NCBI RefSeq assembly: GCF_035474595.1
Contig: NZ_DATIND010000085.1
Location: forward strand, 1-64,000
Length of the DNA stretch: 64,000 nucleotides
Reading direction: 5' to 3'
Source: Longimicrobium sp.
GTDB lineage: Bacteria > Gemmatimonadota > Gemmatimonadetes > Longimicrobiales > Longimicrobiaceae
In this document: piece after piece, positions 26,014 through 33,804 of the stretch
Layout: each line of letters begins with the position of its first letter
Numbering within the stretch: position 1 is the first letter of the stretch
The notes under the pieces: model-generated
Told to the model about the DNA's origin: nothing
The model's database searches: none
Seen by the model: only the letters and a program-made list of their open reading frames with translations
Made by a program: the position numbers and the translations under genes

Positions 26014-26925
26014 ATGAAGACCCGCACCCTCGCCGCCGCGGCGCTGATCGCGCTGCCGGCGTCCTCCTTTCTGGTCGCCTGCGACCGCCGCGGAGAGGAC
26101 ACCGCCGCCAGCCGGCAGACGATCGAGCAGCGCGCGCTGGAGCGCGACCTGAACCTGGCGCTGAAGCCGGACAGCCAGGCCACGCCCGTGGCCGGCAGCG
26201 ACGTTCCCGTGACCGCCGACTCGTCCCCCGCCGAGGTGCCGGCCTTCACCCCGCCGCCGCCCCCCGCGCCCGAGCCGGAGCGCCAGCCGCCCCCGCCCGC
26301 CGCGAAGGCGAAGCCGCGACCGGCCACCCCGCCGCGCGAGCGGGAGCGCGAGCCCGAGCCGGCGCCCGTGGCGCAGGCGCCCGCGCCCGCCGGCCCGCAG
26401 TACGTCACGCGCACGGTGGCCGCGGGGCAGACCTTCGCGGTGAGCTTCGACCGGCAGGTGAGCGCGAAGAGCGACGGCGTGGGCTCCACCTTCACGGCCA
26501 CGCTGACCGAGGCGCTGGTGGACGAGATGGGGCGCACGGTGATCCCCGCCGGGGCGACCGTGACGGGGCGGATCACCAGCGCCGAGCGCGGGCGGCTGGG
26601 GCTGGCCTTCACCTCCATCTCCTCCGGCGGCGAGCGCTACCCGATCGACGCCACCGTGCTGACCAACCCGGTGCAGCGGCAGGTGAACATGGACAGCCGC
26701 GGCGAGCGCATCGCCAAGGTGGCCGCGCCGGCCGCCGCGGGCGCGGTGCTGGGCCGCGTCATCGGCCGCAACCGCCGGGGCGCTGTGGTCGGCGCCGTCA
26801 TCGGTGCCGCCGCGGGCGCCGCCGCCGCGGGCGCGACGGCGGATGTCGATACCGTCGTGGATCCGGGTGCGACCGCCACCATCCGCCTCGACGGCCCCGT
26901 GACGGTGCGCCGCCGCGCCGACTGA
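26014..26925 (+). CDS. Glycine-zipper lipoprotein with proline-rich linker
   Basis: A 303-aa exported lipoprotein. The signal peptide ends in the lipobox LVAC (Cys near residue 23). A charged helix (TIEQRALERDLNLALKP) and a long Pro/Glu/Arg linker (about 75-125) follow. Next comes a beta-rich domain (YVTRTVAAGQTFAVSFDRQV; TVIPAGATVTGRIT) that resembles the surface of TrbI/conjugal-type or GLUG-like domains only loosely. The C-terminal glycine zipper (AAPAAAGAVLGRVIGRNRRG, then GAVIGAAAGAAAAG) may insert into or stack at a membrane. The start ATG follows CAGGAG. It is a monocistron ending in a strong terminator. Confidence 0.8.
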   Translation: MKTRTLAAAALIALPASSFLVACDRRGEDTAASRQTIEQRALERDLNLALKPDSQATPVAGSDVPVTADSSPAEVPAFTPPPPPAPEPERQPPPPAAKAKPRPATPPREREREPEPAPVAQAPAPAGPQYVTRTVAAGQTFAVSFDRQVSAKSDGVGSTFTATLTEALVDEMGRTVIPAGATVTGRITSAERGRLGLAFTSISSGGERYPIDATVLTNPVQRQVNMDSRGERIAKVAAPAAAGAVLGRVIGRNRRGAVVGAVIGAAAGAAAAGATADVDTVVDPGATATIRLDGPVTVRRRAD

Positions 26926-26946
26926 CGCGCGCCGCGGCGACGGTAT

Positions 26947-26994
26947 GAAAGCAAGCGCCCCCGCCGGCTCAGCCGGTGGGGGCGCTTTGCTTTC
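26947..26994 (+). terminator. Strong terminator after the glycine-zipper lipoprotein
   Basis: GAAAGCAAGCGCCCCCGCCGG pairs with CCGGTGGGGGCGCTTTGCTTTC over about 20 bp with a short CTCAG loop. It could also end the minus-strand HicB-like gene, which stops 15 nt downstream. Confidence 0.8.
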
Positions 26995-27008
26995 GCGGCG
27001 AGATTGGA

Positions 27009-27167
27009 TCAGGGAAGACCCGGGACCTCGCCGCTGCGGATATCGACAAGCAGATCGTCGAGGTGCGTCTTCAGGTCGGCGACGCTCTCGTCCTGCGTCC
27101 AATGCGCGGGGTAGTCCCGCCAGAATCCCAGCCATGCGCCATCTTCATCCCAGCAAATGCTCTCCAT
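27009..27167 (-). CDS. HicB-like antitoxin-family small protein
   Basis: A 52-aa frame starting MESICWDEDGAWLGFWRDYP and continuing AHWTQDESVADLKTHLDDLL to a VPGLP end. The pattern (h-x-W-x-D-x-D-G-x-W-h-G-F...Y-P-x-x-W-T-Q-x-x-T/S-h-x-x-L-x-x-x-L-x-x-h...S-G-E-h-P-G) is that of short HicB-type antitoxin-fold proteins. The ATG overlaps the stop of the DUF433 gene upstream (TGATG), a classic coupled arrangement. No HicA (dsRBD-like toxin) gene follows; the next feature is the terminator at 26947-26994. Whether this pair is a toxin-antitoxin system is an inference. Confidence 0.7.
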   Translation of the reverse strand: MESICWDEDGAWLGFWRDYPAHWTQDESVADLKTHLDDLLVDIRSGEVPGLP

Positions 27168-27403
27168 CAACCTGCTCGGGTAGAAGGTCTGATCCTGAGG
27201 AACTCAACCGACTGCTCGCGGCTAACGCCGGGGAAATCCTCCAGAAAGCTCTCGATCGTGTCGCCCGTCTCGATGTAGTCGAGCAGCGTGCGGACGGGGA
27301 CGCGCGTGCCGACGAACACAGGCGTGCCGCTCATGATCTCCGGGTGACTGTGTACGACGGGTGTTTCAGGCATGGCTGCCAGCCGGTCGAGGTGTGAAAT
27401 CAT
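27167..27403 (-). CDS. DUF433 domain protein
   Basis: A 78-aa protein with the complete DUF433 signature: HPEIMSGTPVFVGTRVPVRT, then LLDYIETGDTIESFLEDFPG and VSREQSVEFL. DUF433 is a small winged-helix fold often found as the putative antitoxin beside a PIN-like (DUF5615) toxin. Here its downstream partner is instead a HicB-like protein translated through a TGATG overlap. The start is the ATG at 27403, directly after CGGAG; an internal ATG (MPETPVV) is an alternative. Confidence 0.85.
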   Translation of the reverse strand: MISHLDRLAAMPETPVVHSHPEIMSGTPVFVGTRVPVRTLLDYIETGDTIESFLEDFPGVSREQSVEFLRIRPSTRAG

Positions 27404-27452
27404 CTCCGTTCGAAGCTAATCATGTCGCGGATGAGCGCCAACCGCCCGCGGG

Positions 27453-29318
27453 CTACTGCACCACCCGCCGCACCTCGGCCAGGCCCACGGCCGCGCCGCC
27501 GCGGCGGGGGTCGCTTACGCCGGTCACGTAGCCGGTGGGGAGGACGATGATGGTCTGCACGTCGCCCTGGAAGCCGTCGCGCTCGGCGACCGCGTGGCCC
27601 ATCGCCCGCAGCCGCGCGACGGTGCTGTCCTCCAGGCCGTGCTTCTCGTAGCGCAGCGTGTCGGGGAGGTGCTGGTGGTGCAGGCGCGGCGCGAGCTCGG
27701 CGGTGGCCACGTCCATGTCGAAGTCCACGATGTTGCTCACCATCTGCGCGATGGAGGTGATGATGGTGGAGCCGCCGGGCGTGCCCGTGACCGCGCGCAG
27801 GCGCCCGCGCGGGTCCAGGATGATGGTGGGCGACATCGCCGAGAGCATGCGCTTGCCGGGGGCGATGGCGTTCGCGCTCCCCTGCACCAGCCCGAACTGG
27901 TTGGGCACGCCGGGCTTGCTGGTGAAGTCGTCCATCTCGTTGTTCAGCAGGAACCCCGCGCCGGTCACCGTCACCCCGCTGCCGTACAGCGAGTTCAGCG
28001 TGGTCGTCACCGCCACCGCGTTCCCCAGCCCGTCGACGATCGAGTAGTGCGTGGTGTTCGTCCCCTCCGCCGGCGCGGGGCCCAGGCCCGGCGCCACGGC
28101 GGCCGACGGCGTCGCGCGGTCCAGTCGGATCGTGCTGCGGCGCTGGGCGGCGTACGCGTCGGAAAGCATCCGCGCGGTGGGCTGGCGCACGAAGTCGGGG
28201 TCGGCCAGGTAGGTGTTGCGGTCGGCGTAGGCGCGGCGCGCGGCCTCGGTGAACAGGTGTACGTAGCGGGGGGAGAGGAACCCCGCCGCGCGCAGGTCGT
28301 ACCCCTCCAGGATCTTCAGCATCTCCGCCATGGTGGCGCCGCCGGACGAGGGCGGGGGCATGGAGATGACGGTGTTGCCGCGGTAGGTGAAGCGGATGGG
28401 GTCGCGCCACACCGCCTTGTATCTAGCCAGATCCTCCTGGGTGATGAGGCCGCCGCCGCGCTGCATCTCCTGCTCGATGAGCTCGGCCGTACGGCCGTGG
28501 TAGAAGCCGTCGGCGCCCTGCTGCTGGATGCGGCGGAAGGTCTCGGCCAGGTCGTGCTGCACCAGCCGGTCGCCCACCAGCAGCAGCCGCCCGCCGGGCG
28601 CGAAGATGCGCTGCGTCTCGGCGTAGTGGTTCACGATCTGCTGGTTGCGGCGCAGCGACCCGGCCAGCCGCTCGTGGACGACGATGCCCTCGGCCAGGTT
28701 GATGGCGGGCTGGACGAGATCGGCCCACGGCAGCTTGCCGAAGCGCCGGTGCGCCTCCCACATCCCCGCCACCGAGCCGGGGACCCCCGACGCCAGGTGG
28801 CCCAGCAGCGAAAGCGAGTCGCTGACGTTGCCCTGCGCGTCCAGGTACATGTCGCGCGTGGCCTTCAGCGGCGCGGCCTCGCGGAAGTCGAGCGCGGCCG
28901 TGGTCCCGTCCGCCATCCGCACCACCAGGAAGCCGCCGCCGCCGATGTTGCCGGCCTCGGGATTGACGACGGCCAGCGCGAAGTGCACGGCCACGGCGGC
29001 GTCGACCGCGTTGCCGTTGCGGCGCAGGATCTCGGCGCCCACCTCGCTGGCCACGCGGTCGGTGCTCACCACCATCCCCCGCGCGGCGATGGTGGGGGCG
29101 ATGGAGCCGCGCTGCATCTCCCACTGTCGCGGGAAGACCACCTCCGGCGGGTCGGCGGCGGCGCGGGTGCCCGCGGGGGTGGCGGTGCCGGTGGCCAGGA
29201 CCAGCGGGAGGAGCGGAAGAAGCGCGCGGCGGAGCAGCATCGGCATGTTCGCGGGCACGGGTGCGCGGCGGGCGATGGGGCGAACGGGCCGGGAGATGCG
29301 CATCACGTGGATGTTCAT
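27453..29318 (-). CDS. ggt: Gamma-glutamyltransferase (glutathione hydrolase)
   Basis: A 621-aa exported N-terminal-nucleophile hydrolase that cleaves or transfers the gamma-glutamyl group of glutathione-type substrates in the periplasm. The large subunit has GMVVSTDRVASEVGAEILRR, NAVDAAVAVHFALAVVNPEA and GNIGGGGFLVV. Autocleavage is expected before Thr422 in EGTNTTHYSIVD, giving a small subunit with the MLSAMSPTIILDP and GTPGGSTIITSIAQMV motifs. The hydrophobic export signal (LLRRALLPLLPLVLATGTAT) begins about 27 residues in. ATG 29318 was chosen because GGTGGAG lies upstream; ATG 29246 would give a shorter, more usual signal peptide. It is divergent from murQ across a 401-nt gap holding repeat A3. 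Confidence 0.93.
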   Translation of the reverse strand: MNIHVMRISRPVRPIARRAPVPANMPMLLRRALLPLLPLVLATGTATPAGTRAAADPPEVVFPRQWEMQRGSIAPTIAARGMVVSTDRVASEVGAEILRRNGNAVDAAVAVHFALAVVNPEAGNIGGGGFLVVRMADGTTAALDFREAAPLKATRDMYLDAQGNVSDSLSLLGHLASGVPGSVAGMWEAHRRFGKLPWADLVQPAINLAEGIVVHERLAGSLRRNQQIVNHYAETQRIFAPGGRLLLVGDRLVQHDLAETFRRIQQQGADGFYHGRTAELIEQEMQRGGGLITQEDLARYKAVWRDPIRFTYRGNTVISMPPPSSGGATMAEMLKILEGYDLRAAGFLSPRYVHLFTEAARRAYADRNTYLADPDFVRQPTARMLSDAYAAQRRSTIRLDRATPSAAVAPGLGPAPAEGTNTTHYSIVDGLGNAVAVTTTLNSLYGSGVTVTGAGFLLNNEMDDFTSKPGVPNQFGLVQGSANAIAPGKRMLSAMSPTIILDPRGRLRAVTGTPGGSTIITSIAQMVSNIVDFDMDVATAELAPRLHHQHLPDTLRYEKHGLEDSTVARLRAMGHAVAERDGFQGDVQTIIVLPTGYVTGVSDPRRGGAAVGLAEVRRVVQ

Positions 29319-29432
29319 CTGCCAACCAATCTCCACCGCCGCTGTCGATCGGGTGTTCACGGGGATATTGAGGCGGCGGGCGGGCGGGGGCAACGGGGCG
29401 CGGCATCTCCATCTCCGCCCGGGGGATGCCGG

Positions 29433-29482
29433 GCGAATGGAATTCGCGGCAACAACGGCCCGAAGTCCGCCTTCGCGGACTC
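29433..29482 (+). repeat. Bipartite palindromic repeat, family A (copy A3)
   Basis: GCGAATGGAATTCGCGG, CAACAACGGCCCGA, AGTCCGCCTTCGCGGACTC. It lies in the 401-nt divergent gap between ggt and murQ. Apart from this repeat I see no operator or clear promoter in that gap. Confidence 0.9.
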
Positions 29483-29719
29483 CCTCCCCGGCATCGTGCC
29501 GGCGGAGAGGCATCTCCGCTGCCACGCTGAGGGGTCCGGGGGAGATGCGGGCTCCGCCGCGCGGCGCCCTCGCGGGATCCGATCCTGCGCCGCATCCTCC
29601 TGCTGTCCCCTCCCGGCTGGACGCGCTCTTGCATCCCCGCGGCGCAGCGCGCACGTTGGCGCGCGTGCCGCGGGCGAACGTTTCCGCCCGCATCGGCACT
29701 TCACCGCATCCCGCGCCCG

Positions 29720-30640
29720 ATGTCGTCACGGCCCCCGCTCGACCCACGGCTCACCGAGCAGCGCAACCCCGCCACCACGGACATCGACCGGCTGTCCGCC
29801 CTGGAGATCGTCCGCGTCATCAACGACGAGGACCATCGCATCGCCCCCGCCGTGGCCGGCCAGCTGGAGCAGGTGGCGCGCGCGGTGGAGATGGCCGAGG
29901 AGACGTTCCGCGCCGGCGGGCGCCTGATTTACGTGGGCGCGGGGACCAGCGGGCGCCTCGGCGTGCTCGACGCGTCGGAGATGCCGCCGACGTACGGCAC
30001 CGACCCGCGCATGGTGCAGGGGATCATCGCCGGGGGGCCGCGGGCGCTGACCAACGCCGTGGAGGGCGCCGAGGACAGCCGCGAGGACGGCGCCCGCGCG
30101 ATCGACGAGATGCAGGTCGATGCGAACGACTTCGTCTTCGGCATCGCCGCGTCGGGGACCACGCCGTACGTGCACGGGGCGCTCACGCGGGCCAAGCAGC
30201 GCGGCGCGAAGGCCGGCTTCCTCCTCTGCACCCATCCCCAGGAGTGGATGCTGCAGGTGTACGACGTGGTCATCGCCCCGCTGGTGGGCCCCGAGGTGGT
30301 GACCGGCTCCACGCGCATGAAGGCGGGGACGGCGACCAAGCTGGTGCTGAACATGATCAGCACCGGCGCCATGATCCGCATGGGGAAGGTGTTCGGCAAC
30401 CTGATGGTTGACCTGCGCGCCACCAACCAGAAACTTCAGGACCGCAGCGAGCGCATCCTGATGGAAACGCTGGACCTGGACCGCCACTCGGCCGCCGCGC
30501 TGCTGGACGAGGCCGGCGGCAGCGTGAAGACGGCGATGGTCATGCGCTGGTGCAGGGTGAACCGCGAGAAGGCGACCGAGATGCTGATGCGTGCCGGCGG
30601 CCGGCTGGGCGAGATCCTGGGAGGGGAGGAGCGGCGATGA
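29720..30640 (+). CDS. murQ: N-acetylmuramic acid 6-phosphate etherase
   Basis: A 306-aa cytoplasmic enzyme that removes D-lactate from MurNAc-6-phosphate, yielding GlcNAc-6-phosphate in muropeptide recycling. The SIS-fold motifs are full length: TEQRNPATTDIDRLSALEIV, RLIYVGAGTSGRLGVLDASE and PTYGTDPRMVQGIIAGG. Further ones are FGIAASGTTPYV and the MurQ-specific GSTRMKAGTATKLVLNMIST, ending with an HTH-like NREKATEML. Its stop overlaps the next gene (ATGA), which in turn overlaps anmK by 7 nt, so the three are one operon. Confidence 0.96.
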   Translation: MSSRPPLDPRLTEQRNPATTDIDRLSALEIVRVINDEDHRIAPAVAGQLEQVARAVEMAEETFRAGGRLIYVGAGTSGRLGVLDASEMPPTYGTDPRMVQGIIAGGPRALTNAVEGAEDSREDGARAIDEMQVDANDFVFGIAASGTTPYVHGALTRAKQRGAKAGFLLCTHPQEWMLQVYDVVIAPLVGPEVVTGSTRMKAGTATKLVLNMISTGAMIRMGKVFGNLMVDLRATNQKLQDRSERILMETLDLDRHSAAALLDEAGGSVKTAMVMRWCRVNREKATEMLMRAGGRLGEILGGEERR

Positions 30641-31107
30641 GCTTCTACGATGCGCACCCCGCCCGCCCGGCGAGCGAAATGGAGTGGGAGGACGTACTGG
30701 TGCGCTACGAGATCACCCCCCGCGCCCTCCGCGCCGCGCTGGGCGACGGCGACGCGCAGGGCCCCGCGCGCGAGCGGCTGGGCGACCTGCTGCGGGCGCT
30801 GGTGGCCAACGAGCTGTGGACCGCGATCCTCTTCGCCGCCATGCGCGACCGCGCGCCCGTCTCCGGCCAGCCGCGAGTGGAGCTGTCGTCCCCCGACCCC
30901 GCCGCGCTGTTCGAGCGCTTCCAGCGCCTGCGCGAGCGCAACTTCGCCGAGGTGCAGCGGCGCGGCATCGGCGTGTGGGAGTGGCGGGCCGACGCGCCGG
31001 GCCTGGGCCCCGCCACGGCGTACCAGGTGATCCTGGCCTCGGCCGAGCTGGACGGGCGCACGCTGGCCGAGGTCCGCGAGGCGCTGCGCGGGGCCGGCGC
31101 GTGCTGA
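30637..31107 (+). CDS. Unknown protein between MurQ and AnmK (possibly DinB-like)
   Basis: A 156-aa soluble helical protein starting at the ATGA overlap with murQ and ending inside the anmK start. It contains EMEWEDVLVRYEITPRALRA, RLGDLLRALVANELWTAILF and RLRERNFAEVQRRGIGVWEW. The helical spacing and the late RNFxxVQRRGIxVWEW helix recall DinB/YfiT four-helix proteins, but the metal-binding histidines of that fold are not apparent. The double translational coupling ties it to amino-sugar recycling (inference). I do not assign a reaction. Confidence 0.75.
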   Translation: MSFYDAHPARPASEMEWEDVLVRYEITPRALRAALGDGDAQGPARERLGDLLRALVANELWTAILFAAMRDRAPVSGQPRVELSSPDPAALFERFQRLRERNFAEVQRRGIGVWEWRADAPGLGPATAYQVILASAELDGRTLAEVREALRGAGAC

Positions 31108-32264
31108 TCATCGGGCTGATGTCCGGCACCTCGCTGGACGGCATCGACGCGGCGCTGGTGGAGATCGGCGGATCGGGCGAGGACGACGTCAGCGCCCGGC
31201 TCGTTCGATCGTTGACGGTGGAGTACGGCGACGACCGCCGCGAGGCCATCCACGCCGCCATCGTCTCCGGATCGGCCGAAGCGCTCTGCGGATTGCACGC
31301 GGACCTGGGCGAGTGGCTGGCCGAGGCGGCGACCCGCGTCTGCGCGGAGGCGGGGGTCGAGCCGGACTCGGTGGACGCGATCGGCTCGCACGGGCAGACG
31401 GTGTGGCATCGTCCCCCGTCCGCCGACCGGCGCGGCGCCACGCTGCAGCTGGGCGACGCGGCGACAATCGCGGAGCGCACGGGGATCGCCGTCGTCTCCG
31501 ACTTCCGCACCCGCGACGTGGCGGCGGGGGGGCAGGGGGCGCCGCTGGTGCCGTGGGTGGACAAGGTGCTGTTCGCGGGCGAGGGGAAGACGCGGGCGCT
31601 GCAGAACATCGGCGGGATCGGCAACGTCACGCGCGTGCCGCCGAAGGGGAGCGCCGAGCCCGCGTTCGCCTTCGACACCGGCCCGGGGAACGCGCTGATC
31701 GACGCGGCGGTAGAGCTTGCCACGGGCGGGCGCGCCACCTTCGACCGCGACGGAACGCTGGCCGCGCGCGGCGAGGTCGACGCCGAACTCCTCGCGGAGC
31801 TGATGCGGCACCCGTACTTTGCCGCCCAGCCCCCGAAGTCCACCGGCCGCGAGGAGTTCGGCCGCCCGTTCGTGGCCCGCCTGGTGGAGGCGGTGCGCCC
31901 CGAGGGTGACCGCGACTGGCTGGACCTCGTCGCTACCCTGACGGAGCTGACCGCGCGCTCCATCGCCGATGCGTACCGCCGCTGGCTGCTGCCGCGCGGG
32001 GTGGACGAGGCGGTGGTGACCGGCGGCGGCGCGCGCAACCCCACGCTGATGGGGCGCATCCGCGCGCTGCTGGACCCCCTCCCGGTGCGCGACGGCGCCG
32101 CGCTGGGGATCGACGCGGACGCGAAGGAGGCCGTCGCCTTCGCGCTGCTGGCGTGGGCGCACCTGCGCGGCATCCCCGCCAACGTCCCGCAGGCCACGGG
32201 CGCGGCGGGACCGCGCGTGCTGGGCTCGTTCACCCCCGGACGCCGCGGCGCGGCGCGCACCTGA
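31101..32264 (+). CDS. anmK: Anhydro-N-acetylmuramic acid kinase
   Basis: A 387-aa kinase that hydrolyses and phosphorylates 1,6-anhydroMurNAc to MurNAc-6-phosphate, the substrate of the MurQ encoded two genes upstream. Motifs: phosphate-binding GLMSGTSLDGIDAAL at residues 5-19, IGSHGQTVWHRP, TLQLGDAATIAERTGIAVVS, DFRTRDVAAGGQGAPLVPW with catalytic Asp, FDTGPGNALID, and VTGGGARNPTLM. The start is GTG 31101, overlapping the previous stop by 7 nt. The length is normal for the family. Confidence 0.96.
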   Translation: MLIIGLMSGTSLDGIDAALVEIGGSGEDDVSARLVRSLTVEYGDDRREAIHAAIVSGSAEALCGLHADLGEWLAEAATRVCAEAGVEPDSVDAIGSHGQTVWHRPPSADRRGATLQLGDAATIAERTGIAVVSDFRTRDVAAGGQGAPLVPWVDKVLFAGEGKTRALQNIGGIGNVTRVPPKGSAEPAFAFDTGPGNALIDAAVELATGGRATFDRDGTLAARGEVDAELLAELMRHPYFAAQPPKSTGREEFGRPFVARLVEAVRPEGDRDWLDLVATLTELTARSIADAYRRWLLPRGVDEAVVTGGGARNPTLMGRIRALLDPLPVRDGAALGIDADAKEAVAFALLAWAHLRGIPANVPQATGAAGPRVLGSFTPGRRGAART

Positions 32265-32275
32265 CCCCGATCCCC

Positions 32276-33475
32276 ATGCCACGCACCCGCCTCGCCCGCA
32301 CGCTCCTCCGCCCCGCGCGCCTCGCGCTGGTGGCGGTGCTCGTGCTGGCGTCCGGGTGCGCATCGCTCTTCCGCCGCACGCCGCCGCCGCAGTACGGCTT
32401 CCTGCGGCTGGTGTACGACGTGCGCCGCATCCTGGACGTGGAGGAGCCGGATCCGGCGTTCTACCGCGAGCGGGCGCGGCTGGAGGTGATGGGGCCGGAG
32501 CTGGACGCGGCGCTCACCGCGCTGATCACCGACGTGTCGGTGAAGGACAACGTGCGCGCCAACGCGGCGCTGCTCCTGTCCGACCGGCGCGGCTTCAACG
32601 CGGCCAACCTGCTGCGCGGCGTGCTCATCTCCAGCCCCAGCGACGCGGTGCGCTCGGCGGCCGCGCAGGGGCTGCAGCGGTTTGCGACGGACAGCCCGCT
32701 GGTGAAGCAGGCGCTGCGGGCGTCGCTGCTGGACCCGCACGGCCGCGTGCGCCTGGCCGCGCTGCAGGCCATGGACGTGGAGGACGCCGGCTTCGTGCGC
32801 GGGCTGCTGCAGCGCGAGGACAACGAGCAGGTGCGCGTGGTGGCCGGGCAGCTGCTGACGCTGTTCGAGGCGCGCGGCGCGCCCTTGGCCGCCGACGCCC
32901 GCGGCGACCTGCGCACCTGGGGCGACGACTCGGTGCCGCACATCGTCTTCCACCCGGCCACGGCGGACGCCGGCAGCCGGCTGAAGACGGGGGCGCTCTG
33001 GGTGGAGCTGCCGGGCGGTCGCGGGCTGGTTCCGCTGGCGCCGCTGGTGGAGGTGGTGAACGACGTGGTCCCCGCGTTCTTCGATCCGCAGCGGCGCGTC
33101 GTGGTCTACGAGGCCGACCGGCAGGTGCACGTGCGCGACGTGGCCAGCGGCGTCACGCGCACGGTGGGCCCGGGAATCGCGCCGCGGCCGGGGCCGTTCA
33201 CCGATGCCTTCGTCTTCCTCCGCGAAACGCCGGGTTCGCGCCGCGCGCGCGGTCCCACCACGGAGCTGGACTACGCCGTCCTCCGCGCCCCCTTCGCCGG
33301 CGGCGACGCGCCCACGGTGGTGGGGACGCTGCACGCGGTCGTGCGGCCGGAGCGCTTCGGCGGCGCGTCGCCGGTGCGCACGATGATGGTGGGCGAGGCG
33401 AGCAACGGGTTCGTGCTGCGCGGCGCCGACATCAGCACCTTCGTGCTCCCCGGCCCGAACCCCCGCGCGCAGTAA
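32276..33475 (+). CDS. HEAT-repeat lipoprotein
   Basis: A 399-aa exported lipoprotein. The signal peptide carries a twin-Arg-rich start and lipobox LASGC (Cys near residue 28). Helical repeats span about residues 70-200: ELDAALTALITDVSVKDNVR, DAVRSAAAQGLQRFAT and HGRVRLAALQAMDVEDAGFV are HEAT-like two-helix units. The C-terminal 190 residues are beta-rich (VVVYEADRQVHVRDVASGVT). It follows anmK by 11 nt in the same direction and may belong to the same unit. A partner or scaffold role at the envelope is plausible from its architecture, but no function is known to me. Confidence 0.78.
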   Translation: MPRTRLARTLLRPARLALVAVLVLASGCASLFRRTPPPQYGFLRLVYDVRRILDVEEPDPAFYRERARLEVMGPELDAALTALITDVSVKDNVRANAALLLSDRRGFNAANLLRGVLISSPSDAVRSAAAQGLQRFATDSPLVKQALRASLLDPHGRVRLAALQAMDVEDAGFVRGLLQREDNEQVRVVAGQLLTLFEARGAPLAADARGDLRTWGDDSVPHIVFHPATADAGSRLKTGALWVELPGGRGLVPLAPLVEVVNDVVPAFFDPQRRVVVYEADRQVHVRDVASGVTRTVGPGIAPRPGPFTDAFVFLRETPGSRRARGPTTELDYAVLRAPFAGGDAPTVVGTLHAVVRPERFGGASPVRTMMVGEASNGFVLRGADISTFVLPGPNPRAQ

Positions 33476-33493
33476 GCCGAGCCGGGCGATGCG

Positions 33494-33524
33494 CCCCTCC
33501 CGTGGTGGGAGGGGTGTTTTGTTT
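33494..33524 (+). terminator. Intrinsic terminator after the murQ-anmK-lipoprotein operon
   Basis: CCCCTCCC (33494-33501) and GGGAGGGG (33507-33514) form the stem, followed by TGTTTTGTTT. Good stem and T-rich tail. Confidence 0.8.
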
Positions 33525-33590
33525 GGGGGAGATGGACGGGGGTTTGCGGTGGGGGCGGAACTCCGGTGCGGGGAGAGGCGGCGGCTCGTT

Positions 33591-33656
33591 CCCGCGGCAT
33601 CGCGCCCTCTCCGGCCGGTTCAGGCCGTCCACCTCTCCCGTACCGGGAGAGGTAGC
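33591..33656. repeat. 66-bp repeat C, copy 2
   Basis: CCCGCGGCATCGCGCCCTCT at the left and CTCTCCCGTACCGGGAGAG at the right; nearly identical to 8471-8536, 25 kb away. It sits in the 329-nt gap between the HEAT lipoprotein and nagZ. Confidence 0.85.
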
Positions 33657-33804
33657 TGGGCGAGCATCGCGGCGCGTCGACGTCATCGCTGCGATCAGCT
33701 CGCGAAGGCGCGCGGATGCTGGATCGGGCTCCGCGGGTGCGCGAAGGGGCTCGCCGCCGTGCAGTTTTGCAGTTGTTGTCGAGACCAAACCGGTAATCAG
33801 GAAG

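Noticed and set aside
26940-27008. A HicA toxin gene after the HicB-like gene
   Set aside because: The space downstream is occupied by a strong terminator and no frame with a HicA motif is present.
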